In this document: positions 8,153 to 18,749 of the stretch, piece after piece | How the letters are laid out: the number at the start of each line of letters is the position of its first letter | Numbering within the stretch: position 1 is the stretch's first letter | DNA from: Pseudomonas tumuqii | GTDB lineage: Bacteria; Pseudomonadota; Gammaproteobacteria; Pseudomonadales; Pseudomonadaceae | Assembly: GCF_013184545.1 (NCBI RefSeq) | Contig: NZ_JAAOJA010000018.1 | Location: 1 to 53,931 of the forward strand | Length of the DNA stretch: 53,931 bases | Direction of reading: 5' to 3' | Made by a program: the position numbers and the translations under genes | Notes under the pieces: generated by a model | The model's database searches: none | What the model saw: the letters and a program-made list of their open reading frames with translations, nothing else | Told to the model about the DNA's origin: nothing

Positions 8153-8254
8153 TGGGATGCCCTGGGATCAGGTGGGAAGACGTGGGCAATAAAAAAGCCG
8201 TAAAGCTTTGATTTCTCTAGGCTTTACGGCTTTCCTGGGTCTTCCTGGGAAGAC
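8153..8254. repeat. Helically phased TGGG repeats beside the integrase
   Basis: TGGG recurs exactly every 10 bp at 8153, 8163, 8173 and 8183, and again at 8236 and 8246. TGGGAAGAC is repeated exactly at 8173 and 8246. The last copies form GTCTTCC-TG-GGAAGAC (8239-8254). One-turn spacing on one DNA face, between integrase and att core, suggests arm-type integrase or excisionase binding sites. Confidence 0.5.
8194..8233. terminator. Perfect 13-bp hairpin, probable bidirectional terminator
   Basis: AAAGCCGTAAAGC (8194-8206) pairs perfectly with GCTTTACGGCTTT (8221-8233) around a 14-base loop. The A-rich left and T-rich right flanks allow termination in either direction. It lies upstream of the integrase start, so it may insulate the integrase from outside transcription. 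Confidence 0.6.
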
Positions 8255-8258
8255 TAAA

Positions 8259-8276
8259 TGGTGGAGCCGGGGGGAT
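8259..8276 (-). other. Putative att core: 18 bp of tmRNA (ssrA) 3' end
   Basis: Read on the minus strand, these 18 bases are ATCCCCCCGGCTCCACCA. This matches the terminal bases of Pseudomonas tmRNA as I remember them, including CCA. The rest of the ssrA gene does not follow: the sequence diverges after 8276, and no T-arm partner strand is present. This is the short duplicated att core left by integration into ssrA, not a functional RNA. It sits 174 bp from the integrase start. Confidence 0.6.
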
Positions 8277-8722
8277 CCGACCTAACTTGTCGAATCGAGC
8301 AGCGTCCATCAAGGGGTTCAAGCCGACACTAGGCGCAGGCCTCATGCTGTCTGGCTATCTCAGTGCTCAAACATAGACGCATTTTTTTGAGCGTCAAGAG
8401 CGTAACAAAAAAGATCGCTGTTTTTGAGGTAATCGTGTTGCGGTGGAGTGGGGCTATACACGCTTTGGTATCAGTTCAACTCCTGATAGGGGAGTTGAAC
8501 TGGCTGGATAGGTCAAGGAGTAAGTGGCTCAGGTGCCTGGCCACAAGCCGCCTTCGTTGGCGAACATTCTTTGAGACGGAGGGCTCCGGTGATCGGGCGG
8601 TTGACGTATCCAAGCCGCGGCTACGCGATCAGCAAAACGCTTAAAGATATCGTCGTTTGCACCAAAAGGATTACGGAGGGGCTGGCCCCCAGTGGCTCAT
8701 CACCTGCGGAACCTAGCCCCTA
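8277..8722. other. Gene-free stretch beyond the att core
   Basis: I see no supported gene. A 93-codon plus-strand frame (8363-8644) has no ribosome binding site and no recognisable domain. Two hairpins are present: GCTCAAA/TTTGAGC near 8365-8393 and a 12-bp stem at 8472-8502. The stretch divides the mobile patchwork from the catabolic cluster. Confidence 0.4.
8472..8502. repeat. 12-bp perfect inverted repeat
   Basis: CAGTTCAACTCC (8472-8483) pairs with GGAGTTGAACTG (8491-8502) across a 7-base loop. There is no T-tract, so a terminator role is doubtful. It could be a recombination or element-end structure. Confidence 0.5.
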
Positions 8723-9799
8723 TTAATCGTCGCTTTCGGTTCGTCTATGCAGAGCATTCAAGCGGGAGTCGCGCAGCAGGCGTGGCTGCCTGTTGGGGCA
8801 GTGGCGCTTTTGCCACTCAAGTGGAGTGATCTGAAACCAGCGGTTGAATGCTCGACAGAATCCACTCTGGTTTGAGTACCCCAGTAGCCCTGACATTTGC
8901 GTCATGCTGATGAACGGGTCTTCGAGGTAGCCGCAGGCCATGTCCTGGCGTGTTTCATCGAGCAGTTGCTGGAAGGAAGTGCCTTCCTGGGTCAGGCGGC
9001 GCTGCAAGGTGCGGGTATTAAGGGCCATGCAGTCAGCGACTTTCTCGACGGTAGCGCGGCCGCTGGGCAGCAGATGGCGGAGTAGTTGCCTGACGTAGCT
9101 GGGCAGGTCGTCAGCCGACAGGCGCTCCATTTTCTTCATGTGCTCGACGATCAGTTGGTGCAGCCTGATATCGGCGGCGCTGAGCGGCAACGAGAGTGCA
9201 GCGGTCGCAAATTGAAGGCCACTGCAGTGCGCCGAAAAGGTGGGCAGAAAACCGAGCGCTTGCCGATAGCTCGCCTCGTCCTGCAGAGCGGGGTGCCGTA
9301 GCAGGATAGCCCCGGGCTGCCAACCATCGCCCAGCAGGGCACGCAACAACTGCACACCGACACCGCAAGCCAGTTCCTCGGCCTGCGGCAGGCCGAGCAT
9401 GTCGAGGTCGTTCACCCGGTAGCTGAGGGTGGTGGTGTCGCCGTCGATGTCGAAGCCTATGTCTGCCGCACCGTTGTACAGGGCGTAGTTGGCCCGAAGC
9501 TCGTCAAGGGCGTCGCCGACTGTTCGCGCATTTCGAATCAGATAGAGCAGTTCGCCGAAGGCATTGACGCCCTGAAAGAGCCCTAGCTGCAAGCCAAATA
9601 AGGCGTTGCCCGACTGTTGTTGGCAGATATCCAGCAGCGCGCAGTAGCGCCGGAAGGCAATGATGCCGTCAGGCCGCTTCAGGCTCTCCTGGGGCAGCGC
9701 TGCACGACGCAGCATGTCCGCCGGATTGAGCCCTTGCTGGATGGCGAACTCGGCAAAGCCGATGAGGCTGAGGGCGCGGACGAAAGGGTTGAAGGACAT
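8723..9799 (-). CDS. AraC-family regulator (OruR/ArgR-like N-terminal domain), copy 1
   Basis: From ATG 9799 (MSFNPFVRAL) this gives 358 residues. An N-terminal ligand-binding domain of the PF12625 type (about 15-205) is followed by a C-terminal AraC double helix-turn-helix (about 245-340). The HTH region has VEKVADCMALNTRTLQRRL and MTQMSGLLGYSNQSGFCRAF, and ends FNRWFQITPLEWQ. It is homologous along its whole length to the next regulator at 9833, and their order suggests an old tandem duplication. A GTG at 9829 is an alternative start that would almost touch the upstream stop. It probably activates a nearby catabolic unit; which one cannot be read from sequence. Confidence 0.9.
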   Translation of the reverse strand: MSFNPFVRALSLIGFAEFAIQQGLNPADMLRRAALPQESLKRPDGIIAFRRYCALLDICQQQSGNALFGLQLGLFQGVNAFGELLYLIRNARTVGDALDELRANYALYNGAADIGFDIDGDTTTLSYRVNDLDMLGLPQAEELACGVGVQLLRALLGDGWQPGAILLRHPALQDEASYRQALGFLPTFSAHCSGLQFATAALSLPLSAADIRLHQLIVEHMKKMERLSADDLPSYVRQLLRHLLPSGRATVEKVADCMALNTRTLQRRLTQEGTSFQQLLDETRQDMACGYLEDPFISMTQMSGLLGYSNQSGFCRAFNRWFQITPLEWQKRHCPNRQPRLLRDSRLNALHRRTESDD

Positions 9800-9832
9800 G
9801 GTTGGGTACTCGTCGAGGCGGCCTGGCACCGC

Positions 9833-10876
9833 TCAAGCGGATGGGCCGGCGGCTGGGCGTGCCGGCGAGCGCGGGGCGGTCGGTGCGGACAGCTGGTGGC
9901 GCTTCCACTGCTGTGGGCTGATGCCGTTCCAGCGCCTGAAGGCTCGGGAGAACGTGCTGAGATCGGCGTAGCCCAGGAGTCCGGCAAGCCGCGTCAGACT
10001 GAGGGACGAGTCGCGTAGGTAGCGCGCGGCCAGCGCCTGTCGCGTGTCGTCCAGCAACGTCTGAAAACTGGTGTTTTCCGCCCGGAGATAGCGTTGAAGG
10101 GAGCGGGGGCTGAGCTTCATGTGTTCGGCAACCTGCTCGATGGTCACCTGGCCACTGGGAAGCCAGGTGCGCAGCAGCTTCTGCACATAGCTGGGCAGCT
10201 CCTGCAGAGTGATCCTGGCCAGTTCTTCGAGATGGCTCTGAGCCAGTTGGCAGAGCCTCTTGTCCGCGGCACTAAGCGGGATATCCAGCAGCGTCTCGTC
10301 GAATACCCAGGCATTGACCGGGCTGTCGAAGCTGGGCGTGATTCCCAGCAGGCGGCGGTAGGTGCCGGGCTCTGCGCCGGGCGAATGCCTGAGCAGTAAT
10401 CCACGCGGTTTCCAGGCGTGCTGCAGCAGACTTTGCATCAGATGGGCGCTTATCCCCATGGCCAGCTCCACGGTCTGACTGACCGAGTGGGCTTCCCCGT
10501 CCGTCACCTCGTAAAGGAGCCTTGCGTATCCGCCGTGACGCTCGAGCTGGAGCTGCGCGCCATTGCTGTGGACATGGAGGTACTGCATCAGGGCCTGCAG
10601 TGCTTCGCCCACCGAGCCGGCATTCTGGATCGCGTACCACAGGTTGCCCAAGGCCTGCGCGCCCTGTTGCAGGCCAAACTGCAGGCCAAACAGAGGGTTG
10701 GCCGAGCGCCGCGCGCACAGCTCCAGCAGGGCGTTGAATTGTACGCCGGAGATCACGCCATCCTGGGCGTCGCCGGGTAAGCCGATCTCGGCCAGGGTGG
10801 CGTGTGGATCCAGCCCTTGGGCGAGCGCGAAGTCTTCAAAGCCCAGCAGGGCGATTCCATGGACGAAGGACGCCAT
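9833..10876 (-). CDS. AraC-family regulator (OruR/ArgR-like N-terminal domain), copy 2
   Basis: This 347-residue protein starts at ATG 10876 (MASFVHGIAL), supported by GAGGAT eight bases upstream. Domain order matches its neighbour: a sensory domain with LELCARRSANPLFGLQFGLQ, then two HTH units (IEQVAEHMKLSPRSLQRYL, LTRLAGLLGYADLSTFSRAF) and the closing FRRWNGISPQQWK. The first gene begins 33 bases after this one stops, so the two are probably cotranscribed. It is transcribed away from the FadB-like operon across a 220-bp promoter region, which makes that operon a likely target. Confidence 0.9.
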   Translation of the reverse strand: MASFVHGIALLGFEDFALAQGLDPHATLAEIGLPGDAQDGVISGVQFNALLELCARRSANPLFGLQFGLQQGAQALGNLWYAIQNAGSVGEALQALMQYLHVHSNGAQLQLERHGGYARLLYEVTDGEAHSVSQTVELAMGISAHLMQSLLQHAWKPRGLLLRHSPGAEPGTYRRLLGITPSFDSPVNAWVFDETLLDIPLSAADKRLCQLAQSHLEELARITLQELPSYVQKLLRTWLPSGQVTIEQVAEHMKLSPRSLQRYLRAENTSFQTLLDDTRQALAARYLRDSSLSLTRLAGLLGYADLSTFSRAFRRWNGISPQQWKRHQLSAPTAPRSPARPAAGPSA

Positions 10877-11096
10877 CGCGAATATCCTCACGATTGATAG
10901 GGTGAAGCACAGGGCCGCTGAACGCGCATTGTCGTGATCCTACAGCAAGGCCCTTGACCGGCTGCGCGGCATTGACATGATTTGAATATTTTATGGCGTG
11001 ATCTGCAAAGCGCCAACCCTGGGGTCTGGTCAAAATTTCGCCATCTAACAATAAAAGACACTGCGTTTGGCTGCGGCCGAACGACGGAGGTTCGCC

Positions 11097-11243
11097 ATGC
11101 GTCGAGTCTTCTTCGCCTGTCTGAGCGTGGCCCTGCTGGCGGGTGCCATCTACTCCTGTGAGTTCCCGGCCAGGATGAGCGCCGCCAAGCCCCAGCCGGC
11201 GTATCCGATTGCCAGCTTCGGCGACCTGTTCCGACATTTTTGA
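11097..11243 (+). CDS. Small 48-residue secreted or membrane-anchored protein
   Basis: ATG 11097 is preceded by GGAGG with six-base spacing, an excellent ribosome binding site. The 48-residue product begins MRRVFFACLSVALLAGAIYSC, a positively charged start plus hydrophobic stretch, so a signal or anchor sequence. Cys21 resembles a lipoprotein cysteine but the preceding IYS is not a good lipobox. The polar remainder ends FGDLFRHF. I do not recognise a family. It lies 124 bases upstream of the FadB-like gene in the same direction and could share its transcript. Confidence 0.6.
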   Translation: MRRVFFACLSVALLAGAIYSCEFPARMSAAKPQPAYPIASFGDLFRHF

Positions 11244-11367
11244 CGACGCAGGTGCCGCCATGGTGTCCGGCTTGTTCGGCTCTCATGCCTTGAGCATGTG
11301 ATCGACTGTTTTTTTGCCATGCAACCTGCCAGGCGCGATAGCCGGGCGCGCTATCCAAGGATCTCGA

Positions 11368-13479
<2,112 letters not shown>

Positions 13480-13668
13480 GTCGCGCGACCAGGGCAGACA
13501 TGCAGTTTCCTGGGCGATTTCGCTAAGCGCCATTTTCTCAATGACCGGCATCCGGCACCTCATGGTGGCCGTGCCGCTCTCTATCACGTCAATCCGCCGA
13601 GCCCGGCCAGCCAGTCGATACGCCGGCTGCCGGCGCAAGACGCTTTGCATACTGTCCGAGGTCTACCG

Positions 13669-14451
13669 ATGAGTCACGATTACGCCCAGAACTTCTCCCT
13701 CGCCAATCGCGTGGTGCTGATTACCGGTGCCTCTAGCGGCATCGGTGCGCACCTAGCGCGGCTGGCGGCTCGTACCGGTGCCTGCGTGGTACTGGCGGCG
13801 CGGCGCATCGAGCGGCTCGCACAGCTCGCTGCCGAGATCGAAGCGCAGGGCGGTCAGGCGCTGTCGGTGGTTCTCGATGTCACCGACCGGGCCAGTGTGG
13901 AGGCAGCCTTCGACGCCGCCGAGGCGCACTTCGGCGTGGTCGAGGTAGTGCTCAACAACGCCGGCATCGGCAATGGCCAGCGCCCGCTGGAGATCAGCGA
14001 AGAGGACTGGCGCGCCATGTTGTCGACCAACCTCGATGGCGTCTGGCGCGTGGCCCAGGTTGCCGCACAGCGCCTTGCTCAGGCCGGGCGCGGCGGCAGC
14101 ATCGTCAACGTCGCCTCGATCCTCGGCCTGCGCGTTGGTACCGGCTACAGCCACTACTGCGCGGCCAAGGCCGGCGTGGTGCAACTGACCAAGTCGCTGG
14201 CACTGGAGCTGGCGCGCTTCGGCATCCGGGTCAACGCCATCGCCCCGGGCTATTTCAAGACCGAGATGAACGAAGCCTTCTTCGCGGGCGACGAGGGCGA
14301 TGGCTACATCCGCGCCATGGTGCCCATGCGCCGGCTGGGCGAGCTGGAGGAGCTGGAAGGGCCGTTCTTGCTCCTGGCCAGTGAGGCCGGCGCGTTCATG
14401 ACCGGCAGCATCCTGGCGGTCGATGGCGGTCATTTGCTCAGCAGCCTGTGA
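13669..14451 (+). CDS. Classical short-chain dehydrogenase/reductase
   Basis: 260 residues with all SDR landmarks: nucleotide motif TGASSGIG from residue 19, LNNAGIG near 95-101, catalytic Ser150, Tyr163 and Lys167 (YCAAK), and the PGYFKTEM substrate loop. It ends with the usual FMTGSILAVDGGH. It oxidises or reduces a hydroxyl/keto group, probably on a CoA thioester such as 3-hydroxyacyl-CoA, given the FadB-like gene 189 bases upstream. Arg44 and Arg45 after the second strand suggest NADP preference, which is inference. GAGG lies nine bases before ATG 13669. Confidence 0.93.
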   Translation: MSHDYAQNFSLANRVVLITGASSGIGAHLARLAARTGACVVLAARRIERLAQLAAEIEAQGGQALSVVLDVTDRASVEAAFDAAEAHFGVVEVVLNNAGIGNGQRPLEISEEDWRAMLSTNLDGVWRVAQVAAQRLAQAGRGGSIVNVASILGLRVGTGYSHYCAAKAGVVQLTKSLALELARFGIRVNAIAPGYFKTEMNEAFFAGDEGDGYIRAMVPMRRLGELEELEGPFLLLASEAGAFMTGSILAVDGGHLLSSL

Positions 14452-14543
14452 GTAGGACCAGGCCAAGGCGGCCTAAGAGGCAGCACCGCCGACCAGGAAC
14501 CAGCGTTGAATTTGGGATATGCAGAGTTGTGGGAGAGACATAC

Positions 14544-15632
14544 ATGAAACGAATCTATCGGCTGATAGGGGCGGCGGCGCTTTCGATGATTGCTCTGGCG
14601 CTCGCCGGCTGTGGTGAGCAGGAGCAGGAAGCGGTCAAACCTGTCTCTCGACCGGTAAAGCTGCTTACGCTGGGTGAAACCGGGATCGGGCGAACGCTGC
14701 GTTTTCCCGGTAGCGTTTCGGCGGTCAAGCAATCGGATATGGCCTTCGAGGTCTCCGGTCGGATCATCGATATTCCGGTCACCGAGGGGCAGCGAGTCGA
14801 GGCCGGTACCGTGCTGGCACGACTCGACCCCAGAGACTACGAGGCGGAGCGGGACCGAGCGCGAGCGGAACGCAACGCCGCGCAGGTGGAGCTCAACCGT
14901 TACGAGGCGGCGTTCAAGGCAAGGGCCGTGGCGGCGCAGGAGCTGGATCGTGCCCGGCGCAACCTGGCGGTGGCCGAAGCGAACCTGCGCCAGGCCAACA
15001 AGGCCATCGAGGACACGGTGCTGCGCGCGCCCTTTGTCGGACGGGTCGCGCGCAAGCTGGTGGAAGACTTCGCCAACGTGCAGGCCAAGCAGCCGGTACT
15101 GATAGTGCAAAGCGACGATGCCATGGAGATGCGTGTCCAGGTTCCCGAAGCGCTCTGGGTTCGTTCGCAGCGGGTCGACTCGGCTGCGGATATCGAGGAG
15201 ATCAACTCACAGATCCGCGTGGTGCTGAGCTCGCTGCCCGATCAACCGATTGTGGCGCGGATCACCGCTTTCGCCAGCATGGCCGACCCGGTGACCCGCA
15301 CGTTTCGCGTCACCGTCGGCTTCGAACCGCCGCCCGGCAGCAGCGTCAGCCCCGGGATGACCGGGCACGTAGCCTACGACCTGCCGGCGGAGATCGCAGC
15401 GGAAGGCTTGCACATTCCCGCCGATGCGGTCGTCGCCGCGCCCGACAATACACCCTTCGTCTGGCTCTTCGATGCGCAGAGCGGCACGGTGAAGCAACAC
15501 CCCGTGACGCTGGGAGCGCTTAGCGGCGACAGCGTCCTGGTGACTTCAGGGCTGAAAGTTGGCGACCGTATCGCGGTTTCGGGGGTGCACACGCTCAGCG
15601 ACGGCTTCCCCGTGCACGCATTGGAGGATTGA
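14544..15632 (+). CDS. RND efflux periplasmic adaptor, lipoprotein
   Basis: A 362-residue membrane fusion protein. The signal peptide ends in lipobox LAGC (Cys23), so it is anchored in the inner membrane. The body shows the adaptor pattern: beta-barrel/lipoyl half (DMAFEVSGRIIDIPV, then GQRVEAGTVLARLDPRDYEA), a coiled-coil hairpin (about 95-165), the second lipoyl half (LRAPFVGRVAR), and a membrane-proximal domain. It links the RND pump encoded next to an outer-membrane channel. No TolC-like gene is nearby, so one from elsewhere must be used. GGGAGAG lies just upstream. Its stop is two bases before the pump start. Confidence 0.94.
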   Translation: MKRIYRLIGAAALSMIALALAGCGEQEQEAVKPVSRPVKLLTLGETGIGRTLRFPGSVSAVKQSDMAFEVSGRIIDIPVTEGQRVEAGTVLARLDPRDYEAERDRARAERNAAQVELNRYEAAFKARAVAAQELDRARRNLAVAEANLRQANKAIEDTVLRAPFVGRVARKLVEDFANVQAKQPVLIVQSDDAMEMRVQVPEALWVRSQRVDSAADIEEINSQIRVVLSSLPDQPIVARITAFASMADPVTRTFRVTVGFEPPPGSSVSPGMTGHVAYDLPAEIAAEGLHIPADAVVAAPDNTPFVWLFDAQSGTVKQHPVTLGALSGDSVLVTSGLKVGDRIAVSGVHTLSDGFPVHALED

Positions 15633-15636
15633 GCCG

Positions 15637-18600
15637 ATGGATATCGCCGCCGTCGCCATCAGGAAACGCGTAGTCACCCTGGTACTCACCGGGGCGATGC
15701 TCGTCGCCGGCCTATTGACCTATGACGGCATGAGCCGCCTCGAAGACCCGGAATTCACCATCAAGGAGGCGCTGGTCATCACGCCCTACGCGGGTGCTTC
15801 GGCCCTGGAGGTGGAGCAGGAGGTCAGCGACCGACTGGAGAAAGCCGTGCAGCAGCTCGGGCAGCTGGAGCGCGTACGCTCGAAGTCCGAGCGTGGGCTT
15901 TCGACGCTGACCGTTACCGTGAAGGACAACTACGACCGCGAGAGCTTGCCCCAGGTTTGGGATGAGCTGCGGCGCAAGATCGGCGATGTGCAGCGCGAAT
16001 TGCCGCCTGGTGCCGGGCCGTCGATCGTGCTCGATGACTACGGCGACGTCTACAGCGTGTTCCTGGCGGTCACCGGCGACGGCTACAGCTATGCCGAGCT
16101 CAAGGACTACGTCGATGGGCTACGGCGCGAGCTGCTGCTGGTGCAGGATGTCGGCAAGATCACCACCTTCGGCGAGCGCCGCGAGGCCATCTTCGTCGAG
16201 TTCAACAGCGATCGTCTGTCGCAGCTGGGTCTTGCGCCTGCCGCCATCGTCGAGGAATTGCGGCAGAAAGGTGTGACGGCGGATGCCGGTCGAGCGCGAG
16301 TGGGCTCGGCCTTCGTCACCCTGGCACCATCCGGTGGGCTCAGTTCGGTCGGAGATTTCGAAGCGCTGCTGATCCATGGCGGTGACGGCCGGCAGTTCCA
16401 TCTGCGTGACCTCGCCAGCGTCCGCCGCGGCTATGTGGAGCCAAGCGCCGCCGAGATCCGCTTCGACGGTCGGACCGGTATCGGCCTCGGCATTTCCACG
16501 GTCTCCGGCGGCAACGTGGTGACCATGGGCGAGGCGCTTCAGACACGCATGGCGGAGCTCGAGGGGCAGCGCCCGGTCGGTATGGAGTTTGGCATCGTGT
16601 CTCTGCAGTCGGAGGCCGTCACCACCGCCATCTCGGGTTTCGTCGAGAGCTTGCTGGAGGCGGTTGCCATCGTCGTTGCGGTACTGCTGCTGTTCATGGG
16701 CCTGCGTAGCGGGCTGCTGATCGGCTTCGTGCTGCTGTTGACCATCGCCGGTTCATTCCTGTTTCTCGAACCGATGGGCGTTGCGCTCGAGCGTATCTCG
16801 CTGGGCGCGTTGATCATCGCGTTGGGCATGCTGGTCGACAATGCCATCGTGGTGGTCGACGGCGTGCTCATCCGCATGCAGAAGGGTGAGAGTGCCGAAC
16901 GGGCGGCTTCCACCGTCGTCAAGCAATCGGCCTGGCCGCTGCTCGGTGCCACCCTGATCGCGATCCTGGCCTTTGCCGCGATCGGTACCTCGAACGACGC
17001 CACCGGCGAGTTCTGTCGCTCGCTGTTCCAGGTGGTGACGGTCTCGTTGCTGCTGAGTTGGGTGACGGCGGTCACGGTGACGCCGCTGCTCTGCGTCATG
17101 TTCCTGAAAGCGCCGACGACCGATCAGGTGGATGCGGATCCCTACAGCGGCGGTTTCTACCGTCGTTACAAGGACTTGCTGCGTGCCTGTATCAGGCACC
17201 GCTATCTGAGCACGGCAAGCGTGGCCGGCCTGTTCGCCGTCTCCCTGTGGGGCTTTACCTTGGTCGAGCAGAGCTTCTTCCCCAGCTCGACACGCCCCCA
17301 GTTCATGGTGGATTACTGGCTTCCCCAGGGCTCGCATATAGACGCCACGCGCGCCGAAGCCGAGCGGGTCGAGCGCTTGCTGCTCGAGCAGGACGGGGTC
17401 ACGCACGTGACCACCACCCTGGGCGAGGGCGCGCTGCGCTTCCTGCTCACCTACCAGCCGGAACAGCCCAACCCGGCTTACGCGCAGTTTCTGGTCAGCG
17501 TGGACGATCACCGCGTCATCGCCGACCTCATGGCGAAAGTCGAGACCGAACTCGCCTCCCGCTTCCCGGATGCGCTGGCCTATGCCTCGCCGTTCGAACT
17601 CGGCACGGGGGTGAGCGGCAAGATTCAGGCGCGGCTCAGCGGCCCCGACCCGGATGAGCTGCGTCGGCTCGGCGACCAGGTGCAGCAGATCTTTCGGCAA
17701 GATCCCGACGCCAAGGCGGTGCGCACCGATTGGCGGCAGCGGGTGAAACTGGTGCGAGCGAATCTGGCCGAGGAACAGGCCAACGTCAACGGCATCACCC
17801 GTGCCATGGTGGCGGCGGCGATCCGGGAAGGTTTCCAGGGCGTGACCGCGGGCGTCCATCGCGAGGCGGACTTGCTGCTGCCGATCATAGTGCGCGTCGA
17901 CGAAGCGTCGCGTAACGACATCGATGGCCTGGCGAATCTGCAGATCTGGAGCCCGGTGGCGCAGAAGATGATCCCCTTGCAGCAGGTGGTGCGATCGTTC
18001 GAAACCACCTTCGAGGACGAGTTGATCCATCGGCGCGACCGCAAGCGCACGCTCACCGTCTACGCCGACCCGAGGCAAGGCAATGCGAACGACCTGTTCT
18101 CGCGGCTGCGCCCGCAGGTCGAAGCCTTGCCGCTGCCGTCCGGCTACAGCCTGGAGTGGGGCGGGGAGTACGAGGACGCCGGCAAGGCCCAGGCCGGTCT
18201 TGCCGCGACCATCCCGGTGTTTATCGCGGTCATGGTGCTGATCACCATCATGATGTTCAACACGCTGCGCCAGCCCCTGGTGATCTGGCTGTGCGTCCCG
18301 CTGGCCCTGATCGGCGTGACCGCCGGCCTTCTGCTCACCGGGCAGCCCTTCGGTTTCATGGCCTTGCTCGGTTTCCTCAGCCTGATCGGCATGCTGATCA
18401 AGAACGCCATCGTGTTGATCGAACAGATCGATCTGGAGTGCGACGAAGGCAAGGAGCTGTTGCCGGCGATCATCGATGCCGGGGCGAGCCGCCTGCGCCC
18501 GGTGGCGATGGCCGCGCTGACGACGGCGCTCGGCATGATTCCCTTGGTTTTCGATGCCTTCTTCGTATCCATGGCCATTACCATCATCGGCGGATTGTTG

Positions 18601-18666
18601 TTTGCGACCGTCCTCACCATGGTGGTGCTGCCGGTGTTCTATGCGCTGATCTATCGAGCGCCATGA
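15637..18666 (+). CDS. RND efflux pump, inner-membrane subunit (AcrB-like)
   Basis: A 1,009-residue HAE1-type RND transporter with 12 predicted membrane helices and two large periplasmic loops (about 35-320 and 550-850). A helix with MLVDNAIVVVDG carries the conserved proton-relay-type aspartates in TM4 and there is a matching charged TM10. It exports a substrate using the proton gradient, together with the adaptor immediately upstream. GGAGG lies at 15623-15627, and ATG 15637 gives MDIAAVAIRKR, the typical cytoplasmic start. Some pumps of this branch export toxic catabolic intermediates; the cargo here is unknown. Confidence 0.95.
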   Translation: MDIAAVAIRKRVVTLVLTGAMLVAGLLTYDGMSRLEDPEFTIKEALVITPYAGASALEVEQEVSDRLEKAVQQLGQLERVRSKSERGLSTLTVTVKDNYDRESLPQVWDELRRKIGDVQRELPPGAGPSIVLDDYGDVYSVFLAVTGDGYSYAELKDYVDGLRRELLLVQDVGKITTFGERREAIFVEFNSDRLSQLGLAPAAIVEELRQKGVTADAGRARVGSAFVTLAPSGGLSSVGDFEALLIHGGDGRQFHLRDLASVRRGYVEPSAAEIRFDGRTGIGLGISTVSGGNVVTMGEALQTRMAELEGQRPVGMEFGIVSLQSEAVTTAISGFVESLLEAVAIVVAVLLLFMGLRSGLLIGFVLLLTIAGSFLFLEPMGVALERISLGALIIALGMLVDNAIVVVDGVLIRMQKGESAERAASTVVKQSAWPLLGATLIAILAFAAIGTSNDATGEFCRSLFQVVTVSLLLSWVTAVTVTPLLCVMFLKAPTTDQVDADPYSGGFYRRYKDLLRACIRHRYLSTASVAGLFAVSLWGFTLVEQSFFPSSTRPQFMVDYWLPQGSHIDATRAEAERVERLLLEQDGVTHVTTTLGEGALRFLLTYQPEQPNPAYAQFLVSVDDHRVIADLMAKVETELASRFPDALAYASPFELGTGVSGKIQARLSGPDPDELRRLGDQVQQIFRQDPDAKAVRTDWRQRVKLVRANLAEEQANVNGITRAMVAAAIREGFQGVTAGVHREADLLLPIIVRVDEASRNDIDGLANLQIWSPVAQKMIPLQQVVRSFETTFEDELIHRRDRKRTLTVYADPRQGNANDLFSRLRPQVEALPLPSGYSLEWGGEYEDAGKAQAGLAATIPVFIAVMVLITIMMFNTLRQPLVIWLCVPLALIGVTAGLLLTGQPFGFMALLGFLSLIGMLIKNAIVLIEQIDLECDEGKELLPAIIDAGASRLRPVAMAALTTALGMIPLVFDAFFVSMAITIIGGLLFATVLTMVVLPVFYALIYRAP

Positions 18667-18749
18667 GTCCTCCGTCTCGGCGGCCGGTAGGCCGCCGCAT
18701 CGATTCGAGAGGTCATCCAGTTCAACAACCCGCAACAGATGAGACGAGC

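Noticed and set aside
8259..8290. A tRNA gene on the minus strand ending in CCA
   Set aside because: Only the last 18 bases fit; no cloverleaf can be drawn from the flanking sequence, so it is an att remnant.
8363..8644. 93-codon plus-strand frame beyond the att core
   Set aside because: No ribosome binding site, no domain, contains the 8472-8502 hairpin; probably non-coding.
10960..11000. TTGACA near 10970 as a sigma-70 -35 box for the FadB-like operon
   Set aside because: No acceptable -10 hexamer at 16-18 bp spacing.
16753..18735. 660-codon minus-strand frame over the RND pump
   Set aside because: Histidine/glutamine/arginine-rich shadow translation of a strongly supported pump gene.
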